NCBI RefSeq assembly: GCF_006539505.1
Contig: NZ_BJND01000027.1
Coordinates: 62,001 to 126,000, forward strand
Origin: Streptomyces spinoverrucosus
GTDB taxonomy: Bacteria > Actinomycetota > Actinomycetes > Streptomycetales > Streptomycetaceae
Length of the DNA stretch: 64,000 nt
Direction: 5' to 3'
This document shows positions 32,201-39,412 of the stretch, piece by piece; within the stretch, counting starts at the first letter, position 1, and every line of letters begins with the position of its first letter. A program made the position numbers and the translations under genes. A model generated the notes under the pieces. It did no database searches and was not told where the DNA came from. It saw nothing but the letters and a program-made list of their open reading frames with translations.

Positions 32201-34303
32201 TCAGTCGCGCAGATCCACCAGCAGCGGAGGCGCGTGCTCACCCTTCACGTTCGTCAACGACAGCACGGCATGCCCGGGCGGCACCGCGTGCGCCAGCTCG
32301 GACGCGGACCACCGCTCCCGCTCGACCTGCCGCACCGTGACCGCCCGCGCCGTCGGCGCCTTGCCGGTGATCACTCGGCGCAGCATGTGCACGGCCTTGC
32401 CCGCCGGGGTCTCGGCGATGATCTGCCGGTCGGTGACGTCCCGGGTCTCGGTCCACTCCGTGCCCCACACCTCGGCGAAGTCCTGCCCGTCCCACGGGGT
32501 GAGCCCGGACAGCGCGACCCTGCACCCGGTGGCCCCGAGCAGGGGTCCACGCAGCGGGCGCGGTACGTCGTCCAGGGTGCGCAGCGTCAGCACGGCCCCG
32601 GCGTGCGCCGACCGCAGCCGCTGGATCCCCCGGACGGCCTCGGGCGTCACGACGCCGGTCGCGTCGTCCAGGATCAGGCAGGCGAACAGCGAGCGGTCCT
32701 CCCGTACCGCCACGCTCGCCGTGAACTGGGCGAGGACAAGCCGGGCCAGCATCCGGGAGGCGTCGGCGTGCCCGCGTTCGGGCAGGTCGATGCGGACCCG
32801 CACGGGGTGGTCGAGGGCCTTCAGGGAGAACGGCCGGGACTGTCCGGAGGTGTCGAAGAACCCCGCGAAGGCGGGGCGGTCCAGCAGCGCCACCCGGTCG
32901 GCGAGCACACCGCCCACGTCTCCCGGGTGGCCCAGCTGCCGCTCGCGGGCGTCGAGTTCCCGCAGCAGTGAGTCCTGCCCGGCGTCCTGCAACGCCGTCC
33001 GCAGCTCACTCATCGGCCCGGGCGCGCCGTCGAGGAGCCCACGCAGTTCCGGTACGGAGGGGAAGCGGCCGTGGACCGCTCGGAACGGGCCGAGGAGCTG
33101 GGCCAGCACCGTGGTGGAGCGGCGGCTGTCGCTGCCGGGGTGCGGGTCGGCGAGGTCCCCGACCAGCGCCTCGGCCAGTATGGCGGCGGCCTCGTCGGGG
33201 TCGGTGGTGCCGCCGTACAGGTCCAGGTCGTGGACGGACTCCGGGTTGCCGATGCGTACGACGACGTCGTAGGCATCGGCCGGGCCGAGCCCGGCGCCCG
33301 CCGCGCCGACCACGACGACGGCGGCGCGTCCGGCGAGCGCGTGCAGGCACAGCGACTCGGCGAGCGGACGGACGACGGTGCCGGTCTTGCCGGAGCCGGC
33401 CGGGCCGACGGCCACGAGCGAGGTGCCGAGCAGGTCGGGGCCAAGGGCGAGGCCGGTGCCGCGGTAGGCGTAGGGGTTGCGGGGGTCGTCGGCGGTGGTG
33501 CCGAGCCTGACCTGGCCGGTGACCAGGTCGTGGCGGGCGAGCCGGGCGGACAGGTCGCGTTCGCCGGAGGGGTGCAGGCAGGCGGCGGCGCCGTCCTTGA
33601 GGACCGCGCCGGTGAAGGTGGCGAGGCTGTGCCGGCCGCTGCGGACGCCCTGCCAGGCGCGGGTGATGCGGGCGTGGTCGACGTCGCGCATCAGCCCGGC
33701 GCGGACGTCGGCGGCGAGCCGGTCGGCGGCGTCGGAGGCACCGGCGGCACGGAGTGCGGGCCATTCGGCGGGGTCGGCTTCCGGGGCGGGCGGCCGCTCG
33801 TGCCCCGGCGTACGGCGCCAGGCGGGGGGACCGTACCGGCGCCAGATCTCGCTCCACCGCCCGAGGCGCCCGACCCCGACCATGATGATCAGGGCGACGA
33901 CGACGTAGTAGGCGTAGACGACGACAACGGCGCCGACGCTGTGCGGCTCGGCCCAGGAGTCGGGGATCATCGCGTACAGCGGGAGCAGCCACCAGCCGCC
34001 CAGGTAGCCGTTCCACAGCAGCGACCAGATCAGCCAGCCGACCAGGAAGGCGATCAGCGCCCCGGTGAGGAGCTGACGCCCGGGAACGGCCTCCGGCTCC
34101 TCCTCCGGCCGCGCCCGGTACCCGAACCGCCACACCCCGGGCGCCGCCTCCGGCCGCGGCGTGCGCAGCCAGGTGAGGAAGGCAGAGCCGTCCGGCCGGG
34201 GCGGCACGGAGGGCCTGGGTGGCATCGCAGGGGGTGGCCCCGCCGGACGAGGTACAGGATTCGCATGCGTACCCCGCGCGTCCTGCGTCCCGTCGCTGTC
34301 CAT
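32201..34303 (-). CDS. membrane-anchored P-loop ATPase of unknown function (TraB/VirD4-like)
   Basis: A 700-residue protein. ATG at 34303 has GGGGG about ten bases upstream; a start at 34339 lacks one. A Pro-rich N-terminus is followed by two hydrophobic segments near residues 80-150 (ALIAFLVGWLIWSLLWNGYL and a second ending VVVALIIMVGVG). The P-loop VAVGPAGSGKTGTVVRP lies near residue 313, a Walker B-like ACLILDDATG near 545 and a sensor-type TLRTLDD segment after it. The order (two membrane helices then an ATPase) recalls conjugative coupling proteins and FtsK-like motors, but no relaxase or other transfer gene is nearby and it appears to be a chromosomal Streptomyces gene. It starts 244 bp from the divergent gabT. 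Confidence 0.75.
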   Translation of the reverse strand: MDSDGTQDARGTHANPVPRPAGPPPAMPPRPSVPPRPDGSAFLTWLRTPRPEAAPGVWRFGYRARPEEEPEAVPGRQLLTGALIAFLVGWLIWSLLWNGYLGGWWLLPLYAMIPDSWAEPHSVGAVVVVYAYYVVVALIIMVGVGRLGRWSEIWRRYGPPAWRRTPGHERPPAPEADPAEWPALRAAGASDAADRLAADVRAGLMRDVDHARITRAWQGVRSGRHSLATFTGAVLKDGAAACLHPSGERDLSARLARHDLVTGQVRLGTTADDPRNPYAYRGTGLALGPDLLGTSLVAVGPAGSGKTGTVVRPLAESLCLHALAGRAAVVVVGAAGAGLGPADAYDVVVRIGNPESVHDLDLYGGTTDPDEAAAILAEALVGDLADPHPGSDSRRSTTVLAQLLGPFRAVHGRFPSVPELRGLLDGAPGPMSELRTALQDAGQDSLLRELDARERQLGHPGDVGGVLADRVALLDRPAFAGFFDTSGQSRPFSLKALDHPVRVRIDLPERGHADASRMLARLVLAQFTASVAVREDRSLFACLILDDATGVVTPEAVRGIQRLRSAHAGAVLTLRTLDDVPRPLRGPLLGATGCRVALSGLTPWDGQDFAEVWGTEWTETRDVTDRQIIAETPAGKAVHMLRRVITGKAPTARAVTVRQVERERWSASELAHAVPPGHAVLSLTNVKGEHAPPLLVDLRD

Positions 34304-34420
34304 CGCGCTTGCCCCCTGAGCAGCCGTTCCGTCCACCATCAGCGAGTCAATCTAATGCCCCCGGAAGGGGAGTTCACGGCTTGCGCCGCCCGGCGCGCGG
34401 AGCGGACCGGCACTCTTCTA

Positions 34421-34438
34421 TGTCCAAGACGGACAACC
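34421..34438 (+). promoter_or_regulatory. inverted repeat and shared element upstream of gabT
   Basis: TGTCC-AAGAC-GGACA is a perfect 5-bp-arm inverted repeat (34421-34435). Its right arm is part of CGGACAACC, also present upstream of the aldehyde dehydrogenase at 30422-30430. It lies about 110 bp before gabT, where an activator such as PucR could bind. Confidence 0.42.
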
Positions 34439-34546
34439 CCACCCCCCTGACAACGCCCACATGGAGCATGCCCACCCTCCTGCCCCGGTCCTAACCTGCG
34501 AGAAAAGGAAAGAACGTAAGCGTCCGTAAACCCCCAGGAGCCCCTC

Positions 34547-35881
34547 ATGACCGCAATCCCGCAGGAGCGCCGCGTCGTCACCGCCATCCCCGGCCCGAAG
34601 TCGCAGGAACTGCAGGCCCGTCGTACCGCCGCGGTCGCCCAGGGCGTGGGCTCCGTGCTGCCGGTGTTCACCGCGCGCGCGGGCGGCGGGATCATCGAGG
34701 ACGTCGACGGCAACCGCCTCATCGACTTCGGTTCCGGTATCGCCGTGACGTCCGTCGGCGCGTCCGCCGAGGCCGTCGTACGCCGGGCGAGCGCCCAGCT
34801 CGCCGACTTCACGCACACCTGTTTCATGGTCACGCCGTACGAGGGGTACGTCGAGGTCGCCGAGGCGCTCGCCGAGCTGACGCCGGGTGACCACGCCAAG
34901 AAGTCCGCGCTGTTCAACTCCGGCGCCGAGGCCGTCGAGAACGCCGTCAAGATCGCCCGTGCGTACACCAAGCGCCAGGCCGTCGTCGTCTTCGACCACG
35001 GCTACCACGGCCGTACGAACCTCACCATGGCGCTGACCGCGAAGAACATGCCGTACAAGCACGGCTTCGGCCCGTTCGCTCCCGAGGTCTACCGGGTGCC
35101 GGTCGCCTACGGCTACCGCTGGCCGACCGGCCCGGAGAACGCGGGCCCGGAGGCCGCCGCGCAGGCCATCGACCAGATGTCCAAGCAGGTCGGCGCCGAC
35201 AACATCGCCGCGATCATCATCGAGCCGGTGCTCGGTGAGGGCGGCTTCATCGAGCCGGCCAAGGGCTTCCTCCCCGCCGTCCGGCAGTTCGCCGCCGACA
35301 ACGGCATCGTCTTCGTCGCCGACGAGATCCAGTCCGGCTTCTGCCGCACCGGCCAGTGGTTCGCCTGCGAGGACGAGGGCATCGTCCCCGACCTGATCAC
35401 CACCGCCAAGGGCATCGCGGGCGGTCTGCCGCTCGCCGCCGTCACCGGTCGCGCCGAGATCATGGACGCCGCGCACGCCGGTGGCCTGGGCGGCACCTAC
35501 GGCGGCAACCCGGTGGCCTGCGCCGGTGCGCTCGGCTCCATCGAGACGATGAAGGAACTGGACCTCAACGCCAAGGCGAAGAACATCGAGGCGATCATGA
35601 AGGCCCGCCTCACCGCCATGGCAGAGAAGTTCGACATCATCGGCGACGTCCGCGGTCGCGGCGCCATGATCGCCATCGAGCTGGTCAAGGACCGCGCCAC
35701 CAAGGAGCCCAACCCGGAGGCCACCGGCGCGCTCGCCAAGGCCTGCCACGCCGAGGGCCTGCTGGTCCTGACCTGTGGCACCTACGGCAACGTGCTGCGC
35801 TTCCTGCCGCCGCTGGTCATCGGCGAGGACCTGCTGAACGAGGGCCTCGACATCATCGAGCAGGCGTTCGCACGCATCTGA
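34547..35881 (+). CDS. gabT: 4-aminobutyrate aminotransferase
   Basis: A 444-residue PLP enzyme of class III (subgroup II). The family pattern is complete: DGNRLIDFGSGIAVTSVG near residue 60, FNSGAEAVENAVKIAR binding phosphate, FVADEIQSGFCRTGQWFA, the PLP-binding Lys288 in TTAKGIAGGLP, and GGTYGGNPVACAGAL. It converts GABA and 2-oxoglutarate to succinate semialdehyde and glutamate; GABA would come from putrescine through the other genes of this region. Start ATG 34547 with CAGGAG upstream. The divergent promoter region carries an inverted repeat at 34421. Confidence 0.93.
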   Translation: MTAIPQERRVVTAIPGPKSQELQARRTAAVAQGVGSVLPVFTARAGGGIIEDVDGNRLIDFGSGIAVTSVGASAEAVVRRASAQLADFTHTCFMVTPYEGYVEVAEALAELTPGDHAKKSALFNSGAEAVENAVKIARAYTKRQAVVVFDHGYHGRTNLTMALTAKNMPYKHGFGPFAPEVYRVPVAYGYRWPTGPENAGPEAAAQAIDQMSKQVGADNIAAIIIEPVLGEGGFIEPAKGFLPAVRQFAADNGIVFVADEIQSGFCRTGQWFACEDEGIVPDLITTAKGIAGGLPLAAVTGRAEIMDAAHAGGLGGTYGGNPVACAGALGSIETMKELDLNAKAKNIEAIMKARLTAMAEKFDIIGDVRGRGAMIAIELVKDRATKEPNPEATGALAKACHAEGLLVLTCGTYGNVLRFLPPLVIGEDLLNEGLDIIEQAFARI

Positions 35882-36302
35882 GCGCGAACCTTGGCTCGAA
35901 CCCGAGCGCGCATCTGAGCACCGGCCCGTTCATCCAGCGCCCCACGTCAGGGCATGTGAAGAACGTGTGGGAGGTGGATGGCGGGTCGGGATTGCGTCTG
36001 TCGTAGCCGCGGCGCCTGCCGTAGGTTCTGACGCGATGAGATACACCCCGCCCGCAGGGAACTGTGGGTGACATCAGGCCGGGGCCTCCCCAGCTTCGAC
36101 CTGGTCGTGCCCTCGCGCACACAACCGGGGCCCTCGGCCCCGGGTCTCCTCACCGATCGGACGGTCGCTCGCCCCAAACCCCCCGGGGCGCGCGACGTTC
36201 CGGTCAGGACGGCCGCCTGGGTGCGGTACGCCCCTGAAGGGCCGGCGCACACCCCCCCTTGCGTCGGCCTTTCGGCGTGTTTTGGCGCATTTGGGCGTGT
36301 CA
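35882..36302. other. gene-poor interval with a short leader-like ORF and hairpin
   Basis: No convincing gene fills this interval. CGCATCTGAGC is repeated at the end of gabT and near 35909. A tiny ORF (MRYTPPAGNCG, 36036-36071) overlaps by GTGA a longer frame starting at 36068 whose codon use is not decisive. A GC-rich hairpin (36124-36145, arms about ACCGGGGCC) lies inside it and could be a terminator for either direction or an attenuator. Confidence 0.35.
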
Positions 36303-36316
36303 TTGGTCCAGACCTG
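36303..36316. promoter_or_regulatory. DasR-type (dre) site upstream of PAP2 gene
   Basis: TTGGTCCAGACCTG contains TGGTCCAGACCT, the 12-bp direct-repeat sequence known from Streptomyces chitinase promoters and close to the DasR consensus ACTGGTCTAGACCACT. It lies 38 bp before the PAP2 start codon. Confidence 0.5.
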
Positions 36317-36353
36317 TGATGGCGAATACCGCCCACCTGCGAAGCTGTTCCTC

Positions 36354-37025
36354 GTGTTTCCTCTGCTGCTCGCCCTGCCCGCCGTCCTCTTCGCGCTGAT
36401 CACCTGGCAGGTCGTCGCCGACGGGCCGCTGGTCCGGCTGGACGAGCGGCTCAGCCATGTGCTCGTCCAGCCGGACCGGTTCTCCGAACTCCTCGCCGAC
36501 CTCGGCAACGTCCAGGTCGCCGTCCCCGTGCTCGTCCTGGTCGCGGGGTACACCGCGTGGCGGGCCCGGGGCGCGGGGACGCACCGCTGGTGGCTGCCGG
36601 GTGCCGCCGCCGTCGTCCTGATGGCCCTGGTCCCGGCCCTCGTCGTCCCACTCAAGGAACTGACCGACCGCCCCGGCACCCCCGTCGAGCCGCCGGCCAC
36701 CGGCTACTACCCCTCCGGGCACACCGCGACCGCCGCGATCGCCTACGGCTGCGCGACCCTGCTCCTCCTCTCCCGGCTTGCCGGTCCGCTCGTCCGCCGG
36801 GTGCTGCTCGCCGTCTGCCTCGCCCTCAATCTCGGCGTCGGCTTCGGGCTGGTCCGGCGTGGCTACCACTGGCCACTGGACGTCGTGGCCAGTTGGTGCC
36901 TCTGTACGGTGCTGATCACCGGCTATGTGCTGTACGTCGGCAGCGTCGGACGTGTCGGCCCGGTCAGCCGAAGTAGCCGTCGAACGTCCGCTGGAACTCC
37001 CAGTTCGAGTACCGGTCCCAGTTGA
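36354..37025 (+). CDS. PAP2-family membrane phosphatase
   Basis: A 223-residue integral membrane protein with about six hydrophobic segments. The three PAP2 motifs are visible: KELTDRP, YPSGHT and RRGYHWPLDV, whose histidines carry out catalysis. It probably dephosphorylates a lipid such as undecaprenyl or phosphatidyl phosphate at the outer face of the membrane. GTG at 36354 is chosen because the hydrophobic start follows at once; an in-frame TTG at 36282 adds 24 polar residues. The last 20 codons overlap the 3' end of the converging chitinase gene by 62 bp. A DasR-like site precedes it. Confidence 0.85.
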   Translation: MFPLLLALPAVLFALITWQVVADGPLVRLDERLSHVLVQPDRFSELLADLGNVQVAVPVLVLVAGYTAWRARGAGTHRWWLPGAAAVVLMALVPALVVPLKELTDRPGTPVEPPATGYYPSGHTATAAIAYGCATLLLLSRLAGPLVRRVLLAVCLALNLGVGFGLVRRGYHWPLDVVASWCLCTVLITGYVLYVGSVGRVGPVSRSSRRTSAGTPSSSTGPS

Positions 37026-38754
37026 TCGACCACGTCATCAGTCCGCGCAACCCCGGCCAGACGCCATGCGTGGCGTACGAACCGCAGTTGGTCTTCTTCG
37101 TCAGGCAGTCGAGGGTCTTCACGACCTCGGCCGGGGGGACGTGGCCGTTGCCCGCGTGCGTGGACGCCGGCATGCCGATCGCCACCTGCTCCGGGCGCAG
37201 CGGCGGGAAGACGTTGTTCTGGTCGCCCGCCACCGGGAAGCCAGTCAGCAGCATGTCGGTCATGGCGATGTGGAAGTCGGCGCCGCCCATGGAGTGGTAC
37301 TGGTTGTCGAGGCCCATGATCGGGCCCGAGTTGTAGTCCTGGACGTGCAGCAGGGTGAGGTCGTCGCGCATCGCGTGGATCACCGGGAGGTACGCTCCGG
37401 CCCTCGGGTCCTGGCCGCCCCACTGGCCGGTGCCGTAGTACTGGTAGCCGAGCTGGACGAAGAACGTCTCCGGCGCCATGGTCAGCACGAAGTCGTCTCC
37501 GTATCTGGCCTTCAGGGTCTTCAGCGCCGAGATCAGGTTCACGATCACCGGGGTCTTGGGGTTCTTGAAGTCGGTGTCGTCGGCGTTCAGGGACAGCGAG
37601 TGGCCCTCGAAGTCGATGTCCAGGCCGTCCAGGCCGTACTCGTCGATGATCCTCGACACCGATGCCACGAAGGTGTCGCGGGCCGCCGTGGTCGTCAGCT
37701 GCACCTGGCCGTTCTGGCCGCCGATCGAGATCAGCACCTTCTTGCCCGCCGCCTGCTTGTCCCGGATCGCCGCCTTGAACTCGGCGTCGCTCTCGACGTT
37801 CGGGCACTCGGTCACCGGGCAGCGGTCGAAGCGGATGTCGCCGGAGGTGACCGAGGTCGGTTCGCCGAAGGCCAGGTCGATGACGTCCCAGCTGTCGGGC
37901 ACGTCGGCGAGGCGGGTGTAGCCGGAGCCGTTGGCGAAGCTGGCGTGCAGATAGCCGACCAGGGCGTGCGGCGGGAGGTCGGGTGAGCTGCCGCCGCCCT
38001 GGGTGGTCGTCGCGGTCACGGTTGCCGACCTCGCCGACTCGCCCGCGTCGTTGACGGCGGCGACCTGGAAGGCGTACGCCGTCTGCGGCGACAGTCCGGT
38101 CACCGTGGCCGAAGTGCCGCTCACCGTCTGGACCTTCACGCCGTCGCGGTAGACGGCGTAACCGGACGCACCCGTCACCGCGGACCACGACAGGGCGACG
38201 CTGGCGGAGGTCACCGTGCCGACCTTCAGCCCTGTCGGCGGTGCGGGCGGCTGTCCGACCTCGCCGCCGGGGCCGATCAGCGTGATGTCGTCGGCGTGGT
38301 AGGCCCCGGTGCCGTACCAGCCGTGCGTGTAGATGGTGACCCGCGTGGTGGACGGGCCCGTGCGGAAGGTGGTCGTCAATTGCTGCCAGTCGGGGGCGGA
38401 CTGGGTCCAGGTGGACACGTCGGTGGTGCCGGTGCCGGAGGCGCCGAGGTAGACGTAGGAGCCGCGGACGTGACCGCTGAGCGTGTAGGAGGAGTCCGGC
38501 CGTACGGTCACCGTCTGCGCGCACCGGGCGTTGTCACTGCCCGCCGGGGTCGCCTGCAGCGCGGAACTGCCGCTGCGCACGGGTGAGTTGACCGTCGTAC
38601 CGGAGGTGCAGGTCCAGCCGTCGAGGCCGGATTCGAAGCCGCCGTTGCGAGCGAGGTCCGCGTCGGCCGCACGGGCGGCCGACGAGAGCGCGGTGACGCC
38701 GGGCAGGATCAACGCCGCGGCGGCTAGGAGGGCGAGGGGTCTGAAGCGGTCCAC
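36964..38754 (-). CDS. secreted GH18 chitinase with CBM and fibronectin III domain
   Basis: A 596-residue secreted enzyme. GTG at 38754 follows GGAGG; a longer frame to 38814 overlaps the DasR-like site and is not used. Signal peptide to about residue 30 (AARAA), then a CBM16-like beta-sandwich (NGGFESGLDGWTC to about residue 165), a fibronectin III domain (PPTGLKVGTVTSASVALSWS), and the GH18 barrel with LDGLDIDFEG, the DxxDxDxE catalytic motif whose last Glu is the proton donor. MTWSINWDRY ends the barrel. It degrades chitin, and the TTGGTCCAGACCAA element upstream fits GlcNAc control by DasR. Confidence 0.94.
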   Translation of the reverse strand: MDRFRPLALLAAAALILPGVTALSSAARAADADLARNGGFESGLDGWTCTSGTTVNSPVRSGSSALQATPAGSDNARCAQTVTVRPDSSYTLSGHVRGSYVYLGASGTGTTDVSTWTQSAPDWQQLTTTFRTGPSTTRVTIYTHGWYGTGAYHADDITLIGPGGEVGQPPAPPTGLKVGTVTSASVALSWSAVTGASGYAVYRDGVKVQTVSGTSATVTGLSPQTAYAFQVAAVNDAGESARSATVTATTTQGGGSSPDLPPHALVGYLHASFANGSGYTRLADVPDSWDVIDLAFGEPTSVTSGDIRFDRCPVTECPNVESDAEFKAAIRDKQAAGKKVLISIGGQNGQVQLTTTAARDTFVASVSRIIDEYGLDGLDIDFEGHSLSLNADDTDFKNPKTPVIVNLISALKTLKARYGDDFVLTMAPETFFVQLGYQYYGTGQWGGQDPRAGAYLPVIHAMRDDLTLLHVQDYNSGPIMGLDNQYHSMGGADFHIAMTDMLLTGFPVAGDQNNVFPPLRPEQVAIGMPASTHAGNGHVPPAEVVKTLDCLTKKTNCGSYATHGVWPGLRGLMTWSINWDRYSNWEFQRTFDGYFG

Positions 38755-38800
38755 AAGTGCCTCCAGGCATGGGGGAATTGGAGGGTGGAGCGCCCACAAC

Positions 38801-38814
38801 TTGGTCCAGACCAA
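38801..38814. promoter_or_regulatory. DasR (dre) site upstream of chitinase
   Basis: TTGGTCCAGACCAA is palindromic apart from its central CA and matches the DasR-responsive element of Streptomyces chitinase promoters. It lies 47 bp before the start codon. Confidence 0.72.
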
Positions 38815-38840
38815 TCTCGCTTGTCAAGGGTTCTCGTCGA

Positions 38841-39299
38841 CTAGCCCTCCTCGGTGTCCCTCGTCGCCAGGCCCGCCGCCGCCTCGTGCATGGCCAGTTC
38901 CAGCAGCGTCGGGTCCGTCAGCGTGCCCGAGCCGTCCGGGGGGACCAGCCAGCGCACCTTGCCGGTGCAGCGGCCCGGGTACGGCACGACGATCCAGACG
39001 CCGGCTCCGGCGGTGCGGATGCCCGTGCCGACCCAGCGGGACGCCGTGCCCGGCGGTACGAAGAACCCCGTCCGGGCGTCGCCGAAGTCGACGAGCACCG
39101 GGCCCGGTCGGTCGAGGATGCGGGTGAGGATGTCGAGCGTGCGATGGCCGAGCGCGCCCGGCAGGATCAGTACGTCCCAGGCCCGGCCGGCGGGCAGCAG
39201 CGCGACCCCCAGGGGGTGGCGCTCCCATTCCCACCGGCAGGCCTCGGGGTCCGGTGCGACGGATGCCAGCCACTCGACGGCCGTCTTCGCCCCTGTCAT
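38841..39299 (-). CDS. conserved hypothetical protein, 152 residues
   Basis: A small, soluble, acidic-to-neutral protein with no signal peptide or membrane segment. It begins with TGAKTAVEWLASVAPDPEACRWEWERHP-type sequence (Trp-rich) and contains GPVLVDFGDARTGFFVPPG and VVPYPGRCTGKVRWLVPPDG. I recognise it only as a family conserved in Streptomyces, with no assigned function. ATG at 39299 has GGGAGG 7-8 bases upstream. That ribosome binding site sits in the 3' arm of a ~27-bp hairpin (39301-39360), so translation is likely controlled. It follows the PuuB-like oxidase by about 113 bp on the same strand. Confidence 0.75.
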   Translation of the reverse strand: MTGAKTAVEWLASVAPDPEACRWEWERHPLGVALLPAGRAWDVLILPGALGHRTLDILTRILDRPGPVLVDFGDARTGFFVPPGTASRWVGTGIRTAGAGVWIVVPYPGRCTGKVRWLVPPDGSGTLTDPTLLELAMHEAAAGLATRDTEEG

Positions 39300-39300
39300 G

Positions 39301-39360
39301 AGGAAACCTCCCTCTCTGTTCGTGGACGCTGGTCGCGTCACGAGGGAGAGGGAGGTCTCC
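39301..39360 (-). promoter_or_regulatory. long hairpin that sequesters the ribosome binding site
   Basis: In the minus-strand transcript the arm from 39360 to 39335 is almost fully complementary to the arm from 39329 to 39301, with a 5-base loop GACCA. The 3' arm contains the Shine-Dalgarno GGGAGG and ends one base from the ATG at 39299. The fold would hide the ribosome binding site unless a ribosome, protein, ligand or antisense RNA opens it. Confidence 0.65.
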
Positions 39361-39394
39361 TGCCGGGCATTACGCGGCTTTCCGCACCCAATAC

Positions 39395-39412
39395 GGGTGA
39401 ACTGGGTCACCC
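39395..39412 (-). terminator. small hairpin directly after the oxidase stop codon
   Basis: GGGTGA-N6-TCACCC abuts the oxidase stop codon (39413-39415). It has only six base pairs and no T tract, so it may be a weak terminator or an RNA 3'-end stabiliser between the polyamine operon and the hypothetical gene. Confidence 0.4.

Noticed and set aside
36068-36319. 83-residue ORF between gabT and PAP2
   Set aside because: Ends over the DasR-like site, contains a GC-rich hairpin, and shows neither clear codon bias nor a known motif; kept only as part of the interval description.
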